A stretch of DNA of 64,000 bases, from positions 1,309,943 to 1,373,942 of the forward strand of contig JACTAT010000060.1 in NCBI GenBank assembly GCA_014526335.1, read 5' to 3'. Below, piece by piece: positions 1-46,904 of the stretch (the first letter of the stretch is position 1; every line of letters begins with the position of its first letter). The position numbers were made by a program, and so were the translations under genes. Source of the DNA: Chrysaora quinquecirrha. Lineage: Eukaryota; Cnidaria; Scyphozoa; Semaeostomeae; Pelagiidae. Under the pieces are notes generated by a model. The model made no database searches. It saw only the letters and a program-made list of their open reading frames with translations, and was not told the DNA's origin.

Positions 1-223
1 GAGGGTGGGGTGGACAGGCCGCATATAAAAGATGGACTCCATTGCAGTGATATATCCTGACTTGACAAGTAGGAAATAGAGTCGTCTTTGCCTTTTGGTT
101 TCTCAGCGGAGTCGAGCCTTTTAAAAGAAAATAGCTGTCATTATTACTGTACAAATAAAAACGGTATTAAATATGCTTCTACAATGAGCGCAAGCTAATA
201 TAAGTCTTCAGGCAGGTTCCATT

Positions 224-238
224 TAGTTAGTTATTTAA

Positions 239-275
<37 letters not shown>

Positions 276-335
276 AATCTAGTTAGTTAAATTCGTTAGT
301 TAGTTCATTAGTTGGATAAGTAGTTAATTGGCGAA

Positions 336-372
<37 letters not shown>

Positions 373-477
373 AATAAAGTCAGTTAAATTAGTTAGTTAG
401 TTAGTTCGTTCGTTAGTTGGATAGGTAGTTAATTGGCGAATTAGTTAGTTAGTTAGTTAGTAATAAAGTTAGTTAAA

Positions 478-518
<41 letters not shown>

Positions 519-735
519 AATATAGTTAGTTAAATTAGTTAGTTAGTGAGCTAGTTATCTAGTTGGTTAATTAGCTAATTAGTTAGTTAGTTAGTTAGTT
601 TCTTAGCTAGCTAGTTAGTAAGTTAGTTGTTCAGTTATTTAGTTGGCTGCTTGGTTGGTTAGTAAGTTTGTAAGAAAGTTACTTTCTTAGTTAGTTAGTA
701 AGTAAGTTAGTTATTTACTTACTTAGTCAGAAAGC
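224..735. repeat. (GTTA)n microsatellite
   Basis: About 0.5 kb of imperfect GTTA/TTAG repeats with interruptions such as GGATAAGTAGTTAATTGG recurring at intervals, so the array has a higher-order structure. It lies downstream of TSC1 exon 2, presumably inside a TSC1 intron. No coding signal. Confidence 0.95.
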
Positions 736-812
736 TAGCAAAGTGGCATACAAGAATGACAAGAATGCGCAGTGAAATATGTAGCATAATTTTTCGGCTT
801 ATATACCTTACT

Positions 813-935
813 ATGTCATATAAGTGCTGGGGTTTCAGCCCCAGCTACATTAGCGTCACTGCCAGGGTCTATGATCCTAGTGATTCACCACCTTCACGTT
901 TACATTATTATTTCAAACTGACTGTTACCAAGATT
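813..935 (+). mobile_element. SINE-A 3' fragment
   Basis: Matches the 3' half of the tRNA-derived SINE seen whole at 34,262-34,432: a decayed B-box region, then TAGCGTCACtGCCAGGGT and the CACCTTCACG tail. The 5' tRNA-like half is missing. Confidence 0.6.
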
Positions 936-1304
936 GAATCTTGATAGCAATGTTTTAACATAGCATTCTATGTTAAAACATTGGAGGCAGTTTCCTTCAG
1001 TCCTCTGTTTTTATTATAGATTTTCTAAAGGAATTCAATTAGTTATGGTAATGAATAAGCTCAATGTGTTTCTGCTCAGCTGCAGTACCTTATGGAAAAA
1101 TTCCCAGCCAATCCCTAATAAAAGCAAGTGACAAAGCAGCCACCATCATTTGCAGAAGTTTCTATTGCATAAGCCATTACAAGGGTTAAATATAGATGGC
1201 AAAGTTTATGTAGCAGTTTATTTCATTCACCTTAAAGATGAGGTTTCCATTATTTAACCAATTAATTAATCAAACCTTTTGATTTCTTTGTCCATTTTGT
1301 TTAC
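936..1304. other. Non-coding, nothing recognised
   Basis: AT-rich sequence just past TSC1 exon 2, beginning with a short inverted repeat (TGTTTTAACATAG / CTATGTTAAAACA near 950-980). I see no exon of TSC1 or of another gene here. Confidence 0.5.
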
Positions 1305-1663
1305 CTTCCTCCCTGACGTTGGTAAATTTGTTGACACAGCATCTCCAACAACCACAGCTCCTGCAGGGTAAACACCATGCGCAAGCAGTCCGGGGGAAAA
1401 CACAGTATATGTTGCTTCTTTTATGGCATCTAGCGGATCCAAGGATATTTTCTGGCATGCAGCATAAATATCATGCGGCTGGGAGGTCTTCCATTTTAAA
1501 TTTTCAGTTTCCGATTTAAGGGTGTCATTGATAAGGCCTGAATGGAATTTCACAAATTGCATCATTGGTTCAATGACATGCCGGAACACGGGTCAGATGT
1601 GTTTGAACCAAAACAAGATCGCATGTAGGACAAGAAGTTATTTGGATACATTGAGTAAAGTCG
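1305..1663 (-). CDS. TSC1: TSC1 exon 2, with apparent 1-nt frameshift
   Basis: Acceptor TATTTCAG precedes RLYSMYPNNFLSYMRS. That frame runs to SNTSDP, then similarity resumes one base out of frame as VFRHVIEPMMQFVKFH. The break is in a GACCCGTG run near 1590. Donor AGGAAG|GTAAAC. Length is 359 nt; 360 would keep phase. Confidence 0.75.
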
Positions 1664-2903
1664 CTGAAATAGTATGTAAACTCCAATTTGTAAGTGAAGT
1701 ACAAGGACGTCAGGCAAAGGACCTAGAAAGTAAATCAAATTAAATTGTTAAGAATTGGGATAGAAAACAGAAACAATTTTTGGCATACTCAAAAGCTTTT
1801 ATCTTCTGACACTCTTCAGAGTGTAAATGCAAAAAAACTGAAATAATTGACTAAGGAGGAATTTATACCCAGATGTTGATTCAAATGCACCAATCAGAAA
1901 GGGAAGCCAAACGGGCATTGTGTTTCAAACACTAATCAGCTTTAGGATACAGCGGGAAGATCAACAGAATTAATCAAAGAGTCCAAGTGAGAAAATGAAC
2001 TAAGGTTTCCCAAGTCAGCGTGTCAGCTTATACCAAATTGGCCCACTAAAATGTGTAGTTTAATAAACTTGAAACGTGTATACACTGTGAAACAGGGGTT
2101 TAGAGGGCAGCCCACAATATCCTGACATAATACAATAACTAGTAAATAACGTTGTGGGCCGTCATTGGAGTGGGCCGACTTGCACATTGGAGTGGGCCGA
2201 CTTGGTAATGGGCCAACTTGGCAGTCGGCTGACTTGCCTACCAGTGTCCATTCCATGTTAATTATAAAACAATTATAAAACAATAGATCTATTGTTTGTT
2301 TTGGCGTGAAGTCCTATTTTGTTTGCTTATCTCCGGTGTGGCGGTAACATGGAATGCACTCTGGCTTGCCTGGAAAGGCATTGTTATCTCATTAATACCT
2401 GGTTTGTGAATTATAAATGATGCCATACGGACAAATATCTCCAAAATGTCACCAAGATGTGGTGCAACAAGTGAAGGTACACAAGGCAGTAACATGCTGA
2501 TGATAACAGCCCCACCCATCACAAAAGTGACATCTGTCTCCATTTTCAAAGTTTTTAAGTATTGTGTAAAAAACAAACTCCCAACAACTTTGTAAAGCCA
2601 AGATGGCTGTTTTCTGATGATTGCAGCAAAAATTGACGTGGTCTCTGCGTAGTTGCATGTCTTCACGAGTTCATTCATTCTGTCAAATAAATACTGAGAG
2701 TGGCTTTCATTGACGCTTGCCAATATCTCCAACAAGCGACTTGACTTGGTCTTCAGAAATGATTCAAACAGCGCATTGAAAATGGTGGCATCTTTCGAGG
2801 CGTGTAAGTTTTCAAAAACAACTTGCTTTATCTCAGAAATTACTTCAACATCTCCAGATTCTAAATATCTTACTAGTTCTGCAACATCTGCTCCGCCCGC
2901 CAT
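1305..2903 (-). CDS. TSC1: TSC1 (hamartin), 5' part, partial
   Basis: N-terminal domain of hamartin, the subunit that stabilises tuberin in the TSC complex, which acts at lysosomes to switch off Rheb and mTORC1. Two exons are visible: 2349-2903 and 1305-1663. Similarity to human TSC1 is clear along the alpha-helical core: LLEIL...LFDRMNELV, IRKQPSWLYKVV, LKMETDV and MASFIIHKPG in exon 1, then RLYSMYP, NFLSYMRS, VIEPMMQFVKFH and AACQKISLDP in exon 2. I chose the ATG at 2903 (MAGGADVAELVRYL), which aligns with the human start and sits in an AAGATGGCGG context; an in-frame ATG at 2969 would add 22 residues. Exon 2 needs one extra base near 1590 to stay open. The remaining exons, with the coiled coil, lie left of the window. 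Family known, exon borders inferred. Confidence 0.9.
1664..2348 (-). other. TSC1 intron 1
   Basis: Contains a dispersed repeat (about 1795-1960) with GACACTC, a CAATTGACTAAGG-like block and ATGCACCAATCAGAAAG, also present at 11,670-11,905. A short GTGGGCCGACTTG duplication lies at 2155-2225. No coding. Confidence 0.6.
2349..2903 (-). CDS. TSC1: TSC1 exon 1
   Basis: 185 codons, phase 0 at its end. The chosen donor GTTACC after codon CAT is weak, but it is the one that joins AFH to RLYSMYP of the next exon, as in human ALFH-RLYGMYP. A better-looking GTATTA donor at the KPG codons (about 2394) would lose the EITMPFQAS segment. Confidence 0.8.
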
Positions 2904-2969
2904 CTTCGATTCGACCTTTGACAGCCTTTGACGACATACTTCCGCAGCAGGCCTAACTGCTTCCTCCAT

Positions 2970-3346
2970 TTTGCCTCTGCCACTCCTCCTCCTTTCTCCA
3001 TTGGTTCCCTGTTCTCTCTTCTGTCCAAAGCTTCAAATTCACAATTCCTCAAAACGAGGCTGAAATGTTTTCTATTTCCTTCAATGATTTCCTTAGATTC
3101 CTAGATTTCCTTGTCATCGTCAATCCATTAATCAAATCAATCAAACAACTGAAGGGAAACGGCAGTAGAAAAAAAATAGATTTTCACTGTAGCTATGGCA
3201 GCAAAATTTCACAATAATTTTAGATCGACAAAAAGCTGCAAATGTTCGTCAAAAATTCCTTCCTTAAAAACTTCCTTGGAAGGTCTTCATTTCGTGCTCG
3301 ACCCAGTCTTCTCTTGCAAGCTCAAAACGAAGCTTGATATGTATGA
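2970..3346. promoter_or_regulatory. TSC1 5' flank
   Basis: Sequence upstream of the TSC1 ATG on the minus strand. A CCAAT box (ATTGG on plus) lies at about 3000 and the flank is CT-rich. The space available for a promoter is short because a transposase remnant begins at 3347. Confidence 0.3.
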
Positions 3347-4515
3347 TCAGCTGAGACTTAGATTTTCTTTCTCCCTCAAACTCGACTCTGAAGAAGCTGA
3401 GAATGCAGTCATGTTTCTATTTCCACCTCCCATTTGCCTCTGAACTGAAAAGTATGACTCTACAATGTCTTGACTCAATCGCTTTGGGATGACATAAGCT
3501 TCTCCAAACTCTTCTTTAAACGTCTTGGTGGAAATATACAAAACAAGCCATTGCAAGCAAGAAGAAGCAACCTGTCAAGAAGATAAAATTGCTTAAATGA
3601 AAAAAATGGGACAAGCAAGGCTTATTGGAAAATTTGCAAAAAAAAACACCAATATATGCAAAATGAATAATAATCTAGATAAAAGGAGCAGTTGTCTTTG
3701 AAAATGTTTTGCTCAAATGTACTCTCTCATAAATTCAAAAAAATTCCACAGTTTTATGAGTTTCTGTAAAGTCGAAAGGTCTAGGAAATTCATTAATACA
3801 AAAGCTGGAAATTGATTGACTTGGTGAGAAAATTTAAATTGACAGAAATGTGTTTGCAGTTTTTTCAATCAACAACTCACTTTTAGGTCAAACATTGTTT
3901 GCCATGTTATAAATCGTTTGCTTTGTTCTTTCTTAGTGTCATATTTTCTTTTGTTTCTGAATTCCAATTGTTGAAATAGTCTAAACCTTCTTCTAATAAT
4001 TTTAAGCGATCGTCTTTGCAATTTGACAAAGGTTGACAAGAATTAAAAACAGACCAGATCTTTGCACACTGACTTATATATTGTTGTGTCTCTATAGTTC
4101 TTTCATTGTCACTCTCTTTCATCTCTAGACTCACATTTTCTGAAAGAACTTCAACAGCAAGTTTTACACGCATTTTACTGAGACAATCTAGATCAATGTT
4201 TGATCTCTTCAGCTTCGTTACATAACAATCTCTTTTCTGATCTCTCTTCCATACATCAACAACATGATCCCAAACGATCTCATTTCCATTTTTTGTAAGC
4301 AGCCGTGTAAACCTTTTACTATTAGAGCTACTTCCACTATTAAACAAGTTATTTCTTAATTTTTTGATCAAATGGGGTGGGTCTGGTAGCAAGAAAAGAG
4401 GCCTTTTTGAAAAAGTGTTGAATGCAATGCAGTCTTTCCCATGGAAGCCACCAATGATGTTGAAAAATTCTTCTTTCTTGAACTTCAGACAAAAATCAAA
4501 GCAATCAAACGATAT
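3347..4515 (-). pseudogene. P-element / THAP9-like transposase remnant
   Basis: Two blocks read like a P-superfamily transposase. Block 1 (4515-3910, about 202 codons) has LPDPPHLIKKLRNNL, matching the conserved PHLIK(T/K)xRN segment of the catalytic core, followed by the KMRVKLAVEVLSENV region of the inserted helical domain. Block 2 (3556-3347) has PKRLSQDIVESYFSVQRQMG and GGNRNMTAFS, matching the C-terminal LSQDxxExxFSxxRxxGGxNxNMT signature. A non-coding 350-bp gap separates them and the frame is closed upstream by a stop at 4516-4518, beyond which matching fragments occur in other frames. No THAP zinc finger and no terminal inverted repeats were identified. I infer a dead copy. It lies back-to-front just upstream of the TSC1 promoter. 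Confidence 0.6.
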
Positions 4516-5154
4516 TCAAAGCAAAGAAAAAGATTTGATAACAAGCGATGGGTGGACAAAAGTTTGGAAATCTTGGCGTTAAGTCAAAAACATCGTTTCT
4601 TACTCGCTGTCTCCATTCGAGCAAAAGGCCTTCGCTGGTTTTTTCTCAAAAGGCATCTCAAATTTATATCGAAGATTCAGGTCTCAAGTATTTTATGTTG
4701 CCCCACCAATGGCTGTCTTACTTGCAGTGTACACTTGGGGAAATTATGAACATGATAGACTTCTTCACAAGAATCCAAAAGACTATGAAAATGACGTTTG
4801 AAGTTGAGGCTTTAAGATACAGTAGATGGCTGGGCCAATGTAGGCCTAAATGGAGTTTGAAAATGGTTTGAAAGCTGGATTTTATGGACTTTGTGCTTAA
4901 TAAAGGATAGTTATGATGATAATTTTGACTCTTTAGCGTTGTGAATTTGTGAAATTTCCTTTCAACTTCATAGGTCGTGTATGTCTTAGCAAATTATTGA
5001 GCGTAAAAGTTAAATGTGATAAACACAAAAATTTATCTGCCTCTATTCTGTCTTGTTGTTGAGTTTCTAGTCACAGAAACACACTCTCAAATCGAAACCC
5101 TGATAATCTGCTCGAACATATTCAGTTGAAATAAACTTTGGAGCTTTGCATTTC

Positions 5155-5676
5155 AAACAATGTGTGGCAAATGTTTAGCTACGTCACAAACATTGCTTGA
5201 AAAGCAGAACTTGCCTGGCAACTTTGCTGAAAAAGTTCAAACATTTCCTTGTTGTCAGCAAAAATGTTTGATGAGCAATGTTTTGTGATTTGGCAAAACG
5301 ATCAGACATTTTATTCCACAACCAAATTTCAGATGTTTGACCAACAATGATTGATCGTTTAGCCAAACGATCAAACATTGTTTGTCAAACAATGGCAATT
5401 TGAATTTCATGCAGAATGTTATACCGTGTGGCCACGTTACAAAACAATGCTGGTAAAACATTTTTTGACTTGCATCAGGCGAAAATGTTTTTTAAACCCT
5501 TTCTCAAGAAATTCTGCTGGCTAAACAGTGTTTTCCGACGTGGCCAAACGTTCAAACATTGCTAGATTGCATTGTTTGAAATAGTTTGATCATTTGACGT
5601 TAAACATTGCTTGATAAGCAAAATTAAGCAGACTTTAAATGCTTGACAAACAATGTTTGACCGTTTTACCAGGGGC
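5155..5676. mobile_element. Family A MITE copy (CAAACATTG words)
   Basis: Dense alternation of CAAACATTG and CAATGTTTG words with the CGTTT-xACCAGGGGC right end typical of this family, whose best termini read GGCCCTGGCCAAACGATC and its inverse. No coding. Confidence 0.7.
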
Positions 5677-5763
5677 TAACAGTCCGTCTTTTTCTTCAAT
5701 GAGAAGCACCTTTGTCACTCTGAATAGCACCTTGTCTGTAAGATGCTTCTTATGGCAATCAAG

Positions 5764-6220
5764 CGAATCGTTCAAACATTGCTTGATAAGCAAACCTAAG
5801 TAGATTTCAAACGTTTGACAAACAATGTTTGATAATTTGGCCAGGGCCTAAGCAGATTTTAAATGTTTGACAAACAATGTTTGAATATTTGGCCAGGGCC
5901 TAAACAGATTTTAAACGCTTGACAAACAATTAACAAACAATGTTTGATCATTTGGTCAGGGTCTAGGCCGACTTCAAACCTTTGACAAACAATGTTCAAA
6001 CACCTGTCTAGGGCCTAAGCAGATTTTAAGTGTTTGACAAACATTGTTTAAACATCTGCCAGGGCCTAAGCAGATTCTAAGCATTTGACAAACAATGTTT
6101 GACCATTTGCAAGGGTCTAGGCTGACTTCAAACGTTTGACAAACAATATTTAAACATTTGGCCAGGGCGAAAACAGATTTCAAACGTTTGACAAACAATG
6201 TTTGATAATCAGGCCAGGCT
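5764..6220. repeat. 52-bp tandem array of the family A right end
   Basis: Eight units, each GACAAACAATGTTTGA + CATTTGG + CCAGGGCCTAAGCAGATT-like. GACAAAC starts at 5817, 5869, 5921, 5984, 6036, 6087, 6138 and 6190, giving spacings of 52, 52, 63, 52, 51, 51 and 52. The 63 contains an 11-bp internal duplication. Confidence 0.9.
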
Positions 6221-7622
6221 CTTAGTTGCAGAAAAACAAGAACATAAGAGTAAACAATATCTTAATCCTTAACTATTTTATCATCAATTTACAGAATGTA
6301 CTCAAAATTTGTTTTAAGTCTTAAACATTATCTTACAATATTTTTAATTGACTGTGTCAAAGTTAACAGCCTTTGAAATATGGTTAAATAAAATTGGAGA
6401 AGCCAAAGGCTAAACATTTATATAATCCTCTAAAATTAACGTAGAATACTAACAGGGTCCAAGGGAGTCTTTTGGAACCGAGGGCTTCTTTCGGAAATCA
6501 TTGGTTCACAAGGTCACCAAATATATGTTATAATACTTAATTTCCAGACGGTCTGGGCTAGATAATCTCTGCTCTGTTCGGACCGTATTGATTTACACTC
6601 TTTCTTGTATTCATTTTATGTAATGATGTCTTTTTTCAAACAAAATAAGATTGTAAAATTGACTTGAATAGGGGGCTGAAAAGTTAGCAAATTAAAGGGA
6701 TAAAGGACGAATTGAAGGGTATACAGTTATGGAGAAAAGAAAAAGAGAAAATTGGAGGAGAAGAAGGAGAAGAAGAAAGAAGAAGAGGAAGAAGAAGTGG
6801 AAGAAGAAGAAGACAATGACGAAGAAGAGGATGACGACTTCTTTTCATCAGAGGATGGATCTACATGACTATCAAAAGTCACCAAGGGTAATTACGGATG
6901 AAATGATTTTCTATAATGATATCAAAACTTCGTTGATTTCAGAACTTCTAGATTAAAAAAGAGAGATTTCGTAGCCTAAAAACAAGCGGAAAAACACGAA
7001 AGCACAAAAGAAACTTTACCTTAAACAAGTTTACACATCTATCAACTATGATCTACCACAAATTCTATGACCATAATGACTTAACAGACTTTAGGCCACC
7101 AATAACTTAATAATTTTATCAGGGGATGCTTGATAAGGACGTGGCACATACAAGGTTAAGCCACTATTTCTTTCAATTTTGCAAATTTATACAAAAGTTG
7201 AAAGAGGCCCTTACAATCATTACCTGAAAACGGTTGCATGATATACATAATATTTAGTTGGCCTGCGTGGTATAAGTTGCCTCTTGGCCAGTTTTTTGCC
7301 GTTTAACATTCCCAGAAATCTACACACCGTACAAACAGCAATGTTGTTGGCAAGAAACTTTATGCTTAAGAGAGCGAGTCAAAGACATGAATGCCCTATT
7401 GCCTTCAAAGGTCACTTAGAACTTTAACTTAAAAATTCACTTATGTGAATGTCGAACTTTATCTAATAATATGACTTGTGACCTTTGAAGGTATCTAATA
7501 ATATGACCTCTGACCTTTATAGGCCGCTTTAGAAATTTCAATGTTAGCGTTAATTTTAGTTAGATTAGAATTTAGTCTTTCAATATGAACTTATTTTTGA
7601 CCCCTTGGCGATCAAGTTATAT
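6221..7622. other. Intergenic, TSC1 to E-protein
   Basis: AT-rich sequence. A polypurine GAAGAA stretch at 6725-6860 is listed separately. Short repeats of TATCTAATAATATGAC and GACCTTTGA occur at 7450-7520. No conserved exon recognised on either strand. Confidence 0.5.
6719..6874 (+). other. Possible acidic C-terminal exon or GAA repeat
   Basis: After a TATACAG acceptor-like site, one plus-strand frame reads a Lys/Glu-rich stretch, then EEEVEEEEDNDEEEDDDFFS and SEDGST before TGA. The non-repetitive tail looks like a real acidic protein end, but the body is a purine microsatellite and I find no upstream exon. Unassigned. Confidence 0.25.
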
Positions 7623-7628
7623 TTTATT
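7623..7628 (-). terminator. Candidate poly(A) signal of the E-protein gene
   Basis: AATAAA on the minus strand about 175 nt after the E-protein stop codon. A plausible hexamer; AT-rich sequence makes chance matches common. Confidence 0.35.
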
Positions 7629-7801
7629 ATCTTTTGACTTTAGAATTAGTTCTTTGTATTTAATCATACCACTTGCATTTTAACTTGAATTACAACTACT
7701 TTTCAAGGTTAATCCAAATCTTTACCAACAAAATGCATTCATTACCCAGAAATACAAGATTGTCTTTTCAATGCTACTTTGAAATTTCGGCAGTCCATTC
7801 A

Positions 7802-43946
<36,145 letters not shown>

Positions 43947-44339
43947 TTTCGTTGAGGTTTTCCAGAATTAATCTGTCAAATTTCTCAGCGGGTTTTTGTC
44001 GTGATGAAAGCCAGAATTCTACCCAAAATATCGCCCCTTTCTTCAGTCCTCCTCGTTCGACGCCTAGTTTTTACTCACCATAATTCCTTGGGTCTTCCCT
44101 TCGCGATTTTAAATTTTCAAAGATTTTTACAGCATGTGGTATTGAGTATTTTTTTCAAATAATATCGTTTGATTATCAATCGCAGTTTAAAAATAAAAGA
44201 AATTTTCCAAATCGATGAATTCTTTTGATCTTTGAGAAGTTTTGAATTATCCTGCGCGTGGCGTAAGAACACTTATTCAACCATCATGAAAATAACGCGC
44301 AGGTAGGATTCTCTAAAACGGCCTGGGACTCAGTTAAAT

Positions 44340-44780
44340 CCTATTGTTTTCAATATGCGGAAGAAACAATAAAACGACGCGATTTCAGCCAATCAGCATC
44401 AACCACCATTTGAGATTTCTCTCTTTTAATATTGCTATTGTTCTAGAACAATAACAAAGCATGATCGACATTCGAAATTCTAGCCAATCATAGTGCAGTA
44501 TAACATGCGATTACCCTTAATAAAACCTCATTTGTTTTCTGTATTATTCATGAAACAATAGATCAGTACTTGTTGCTTGAATTTGATTGGTTCGCAGGCC
44601 CTCGCTGTTTTTTTGTCGTCGAATCTTTGATGGATTCGAATCCCATTCGATTCTATTGTTTTCAAAGAACAAAAAGCGCATGCGAGAACAATAGTAGCAC
44701 GTTTTTTGTACGCAACATGGCCTTTTGTTCGATCATGCCCAAAGGGACAACTTATCACGTATGATGTTGACTTTTTGTAA
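44340..44780 (-). promoter_or_regulatory. Probable E-protein promoter region
   Basis: 400-830 bp upstream of the E-protein ATG. CCAAT boxes occur at about 44,388 and 44,485, with ATTGG near 44,586. AACAAT/ATTGTT recurs at least six times, including the 18-bp palindrome TATTGTTCTAGAACAATA at 44,436-44,453. No TATA box identified. Inferred from position and motifs only. Confidence 0.4.
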
Positions 44781-44955
44781 ATAAAGAGGTGCAAGATTTC
44801 CTTATTTTTTGCCACTGTTGTTAATGTTGTTAAAAGTTTTTCTTCGTGAACATGCGTATCATCGATTCATTTCATTTGTTACATTTTGTCAGGGGGTAAC
44901 CTAATGCTTTTACGGGATTCGGTCCCCGTTGTCACGTACACCTTTTTGAAGAATA

Positions 44956-45315
44956 CAAGTTTTTTATAAGGAACACCTTTATAAGGAACTCGAGGCTGAA
45001 AATTCCCAAAAATTAAGGAACTTTAGGGAACTATCGAGGCTGGGGTGAAAAACTAAGAATAATTTTTTCAAGAACAAGACGATTTGTGTAAAAAAATAGC
45101 AGAATTAACAATGTATTTCCCATCGTTCTTCCAGAAAAGACTCCATTTATATTTAAAGTTAGAAAATAAAACAAGTTTATACTAATTTGCTGTAAAAATT
45201 AGTATTCAAATATATCTCACGAAAAGGAACAGCATAAGGAGCTTCAGGCTCATTTGTTGTAAAATTAAGGACTCCAGCCTCAACTCAGAGTTAAGGTTCC
45301 TTATAAAAAAACGTG
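44956..45315. mobile_element. M3 MITE
   Basis: 360 bp between TA dinucleotides. CAAGTTTTTTATAAGGAAC and GTTCCTTATAAAAAAACGTG ends; the body shows AAGGAACTT and GAGGCTG words. Same layout as M1 but a different core. Confidence 0.85.
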
Positions 45316-45399
45316 TAAATGGCCCCTCAGGTCCCCACCTTAGATATAGAGTAATAAGGCTCCAGGCATTTCACTCCTCAAAAAGGCGAACGAGATTCC

Positions 45400-46140
45400 T
45401 AGTGAAACAAAAGGATTCTTACAAGCTACAAGATTCCCTTCCTACGAAAACATAGACATTCCAGCGTTCCAGCTGAGTGTGTACGAGATACCAAGGAGTG
45501 AATTGCCCCTCGGCTCCGAAGGCACGACTTACATACATGATACTGTGATGTATTAAGTTTTTAAAGGGGCAATACACCCCTTGGGAATCTTGTACACCCT
45601 TGCCGCAAATTCTATTGATTTCAAAAAAATCCCTTTGAAATTCTTTTTTTCAACAGGTATCTCTCGTACGCCTTTTTGGAGAGTAAAATGCCTCTCAACG
45701 TTTTCAGTCCACGTAAAATCAATATTACTTAAGCTCTAAAAATAAATGCTTTTTCGGCTAAGGTCTGTAAGAGGGTCTGTACATCAAAAAATCGCTTCTA
45801 ATTGACTCTATCAACGTGATTTTTATCAAGTAGTTACACCCAAAGAGTCCAAACAACCAAAGGCTAAGCAAAGAATCTTGAACATTTAAAAACATCATTT
45901 CTCGACTCAGTTCAAAATATTCTTCTTTTGTTGCTTATAATCGGATTTTGGGTAGAAAAAAGGGGCTTATTTTCTCACCCATTTCATGGAATGTCGGCAA
46001 TTTGGACCGTGTGATCCGTGCTTAGCGGAGAAAGCGGATCGAGTGGAGAAAACCTTTGGAGAGAACGATGTTTTAATTCGAGTTTTATCTTATGAAAGAA
46101 CGGCTAGAGGTCAAAGTGTTGTGTGAAATCAAAATCTTAT
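45400..46140. other. Intergenic, SIN3 to E-protein
   Basis: Low-copy sequence. TTGGGAATCTTGTACACCCT and the CAAATTCTATTGATTTC block at 45,580-45,625 also occur near 17,368-17,410, so it includes an unnamed dispersed repeat. No gene. Confidence 0.5.
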
Positions 46141-46152
46141 TTGAGTATTATA

Positions 46153-46230
46153 CCCTCTTTTTTAATAAGCACCTTGACTCAAAGCCAGTCGTCCAAGTTG
46201 CTTGAAATATCTGATATTTCAGCTCTCAAA
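46153..46230. mobile_element. M2 MITE fragment
   Basis: Left end only: CTCTTTTTTAATAAGCACC, CCAAGTTGCTTGAAATATC. Confidence 0.6.
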
Positions 46231-46234
46231 CTTA

Positions 46235-46885
46235 CTGGCTCGAAATGCACCAATCAAAATTGAATCTATTGTTCAGAAATAATTTCGATCCTCGCTCCAG
46301 GTAATGTCTATGCAAGACAGTGGAAGGATATTATCAGTACCCGGAGTGATCCTTGTCAGTTTCAAAACTTTGTGGCTCTAATTGCACCAATCACTATTTA
46401 GTCTACTGTTCATAAATAATTTTTGATCCTCGCTCCGGGTATGTTTGTGCAGCAGAGAGGTAGCCTGTGTACCAGACTCCAAATTTTATAAATTATTTGT
46501 TGGTAAGGGTCTGGTACACAGGCTACAGAGAGGAGGGTGTGCAGCACGGTGGAGGATTTTCAAAACAGTGGAGGGATAACCTCAGTACCCAGGGTGATCC
46601 TTATCAGTTCCAAAACTTTCTGGCTCGAAATGCACCAATCACGATCTAATCCATTGTTTATAAATTCGTTTCGATCCTTGTCTGTTCCAAAACTTTCTGG
46701 CTCTAAATGCACCAATCACAGTTAAGTCTATTGTTTATAAATTAATTTCGATCTTTTTCAGCTTAAAAACTTTGTGGCTCGAAATGCACCAATTACAGTT
46801 AAGTCTATTGTTTATAAATTATTTTCGATCCCTGTCCGTTCCAAACCTTTGTGGCTCGAATTGCACCAATCATTAATGAATTTAA
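46235..46885. repeat. AAATGCACCAATCA tandem array
   Basis: About six units. The last four are near 77 bp and carry TTTGTGGCTCGAAATGCACC, TCTATTGTTTATAAATT and TTTCGATC. A palindromic insertion TAGCCTGTGTACCAGAC / GTCTGGTACACAGGCTA lies at 46,461-46,525. Confidence 0.8.
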
Positions 46886-46904
46886 AGCTATTTAGCTACT
46901 GATG

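Noticed and set aside
4441..4871. Plus-strand frames of about 100 codons
   Set aside because: Antisense to the transposase remnant, with no motif of their own.
6729..6956. 75-codon Lys/Arg-rich plus-strand frame
   Set aside because: Translation of the purine microsatellite in the wrong frame; the acidic frame is the only one worth keeping, at low confidence.
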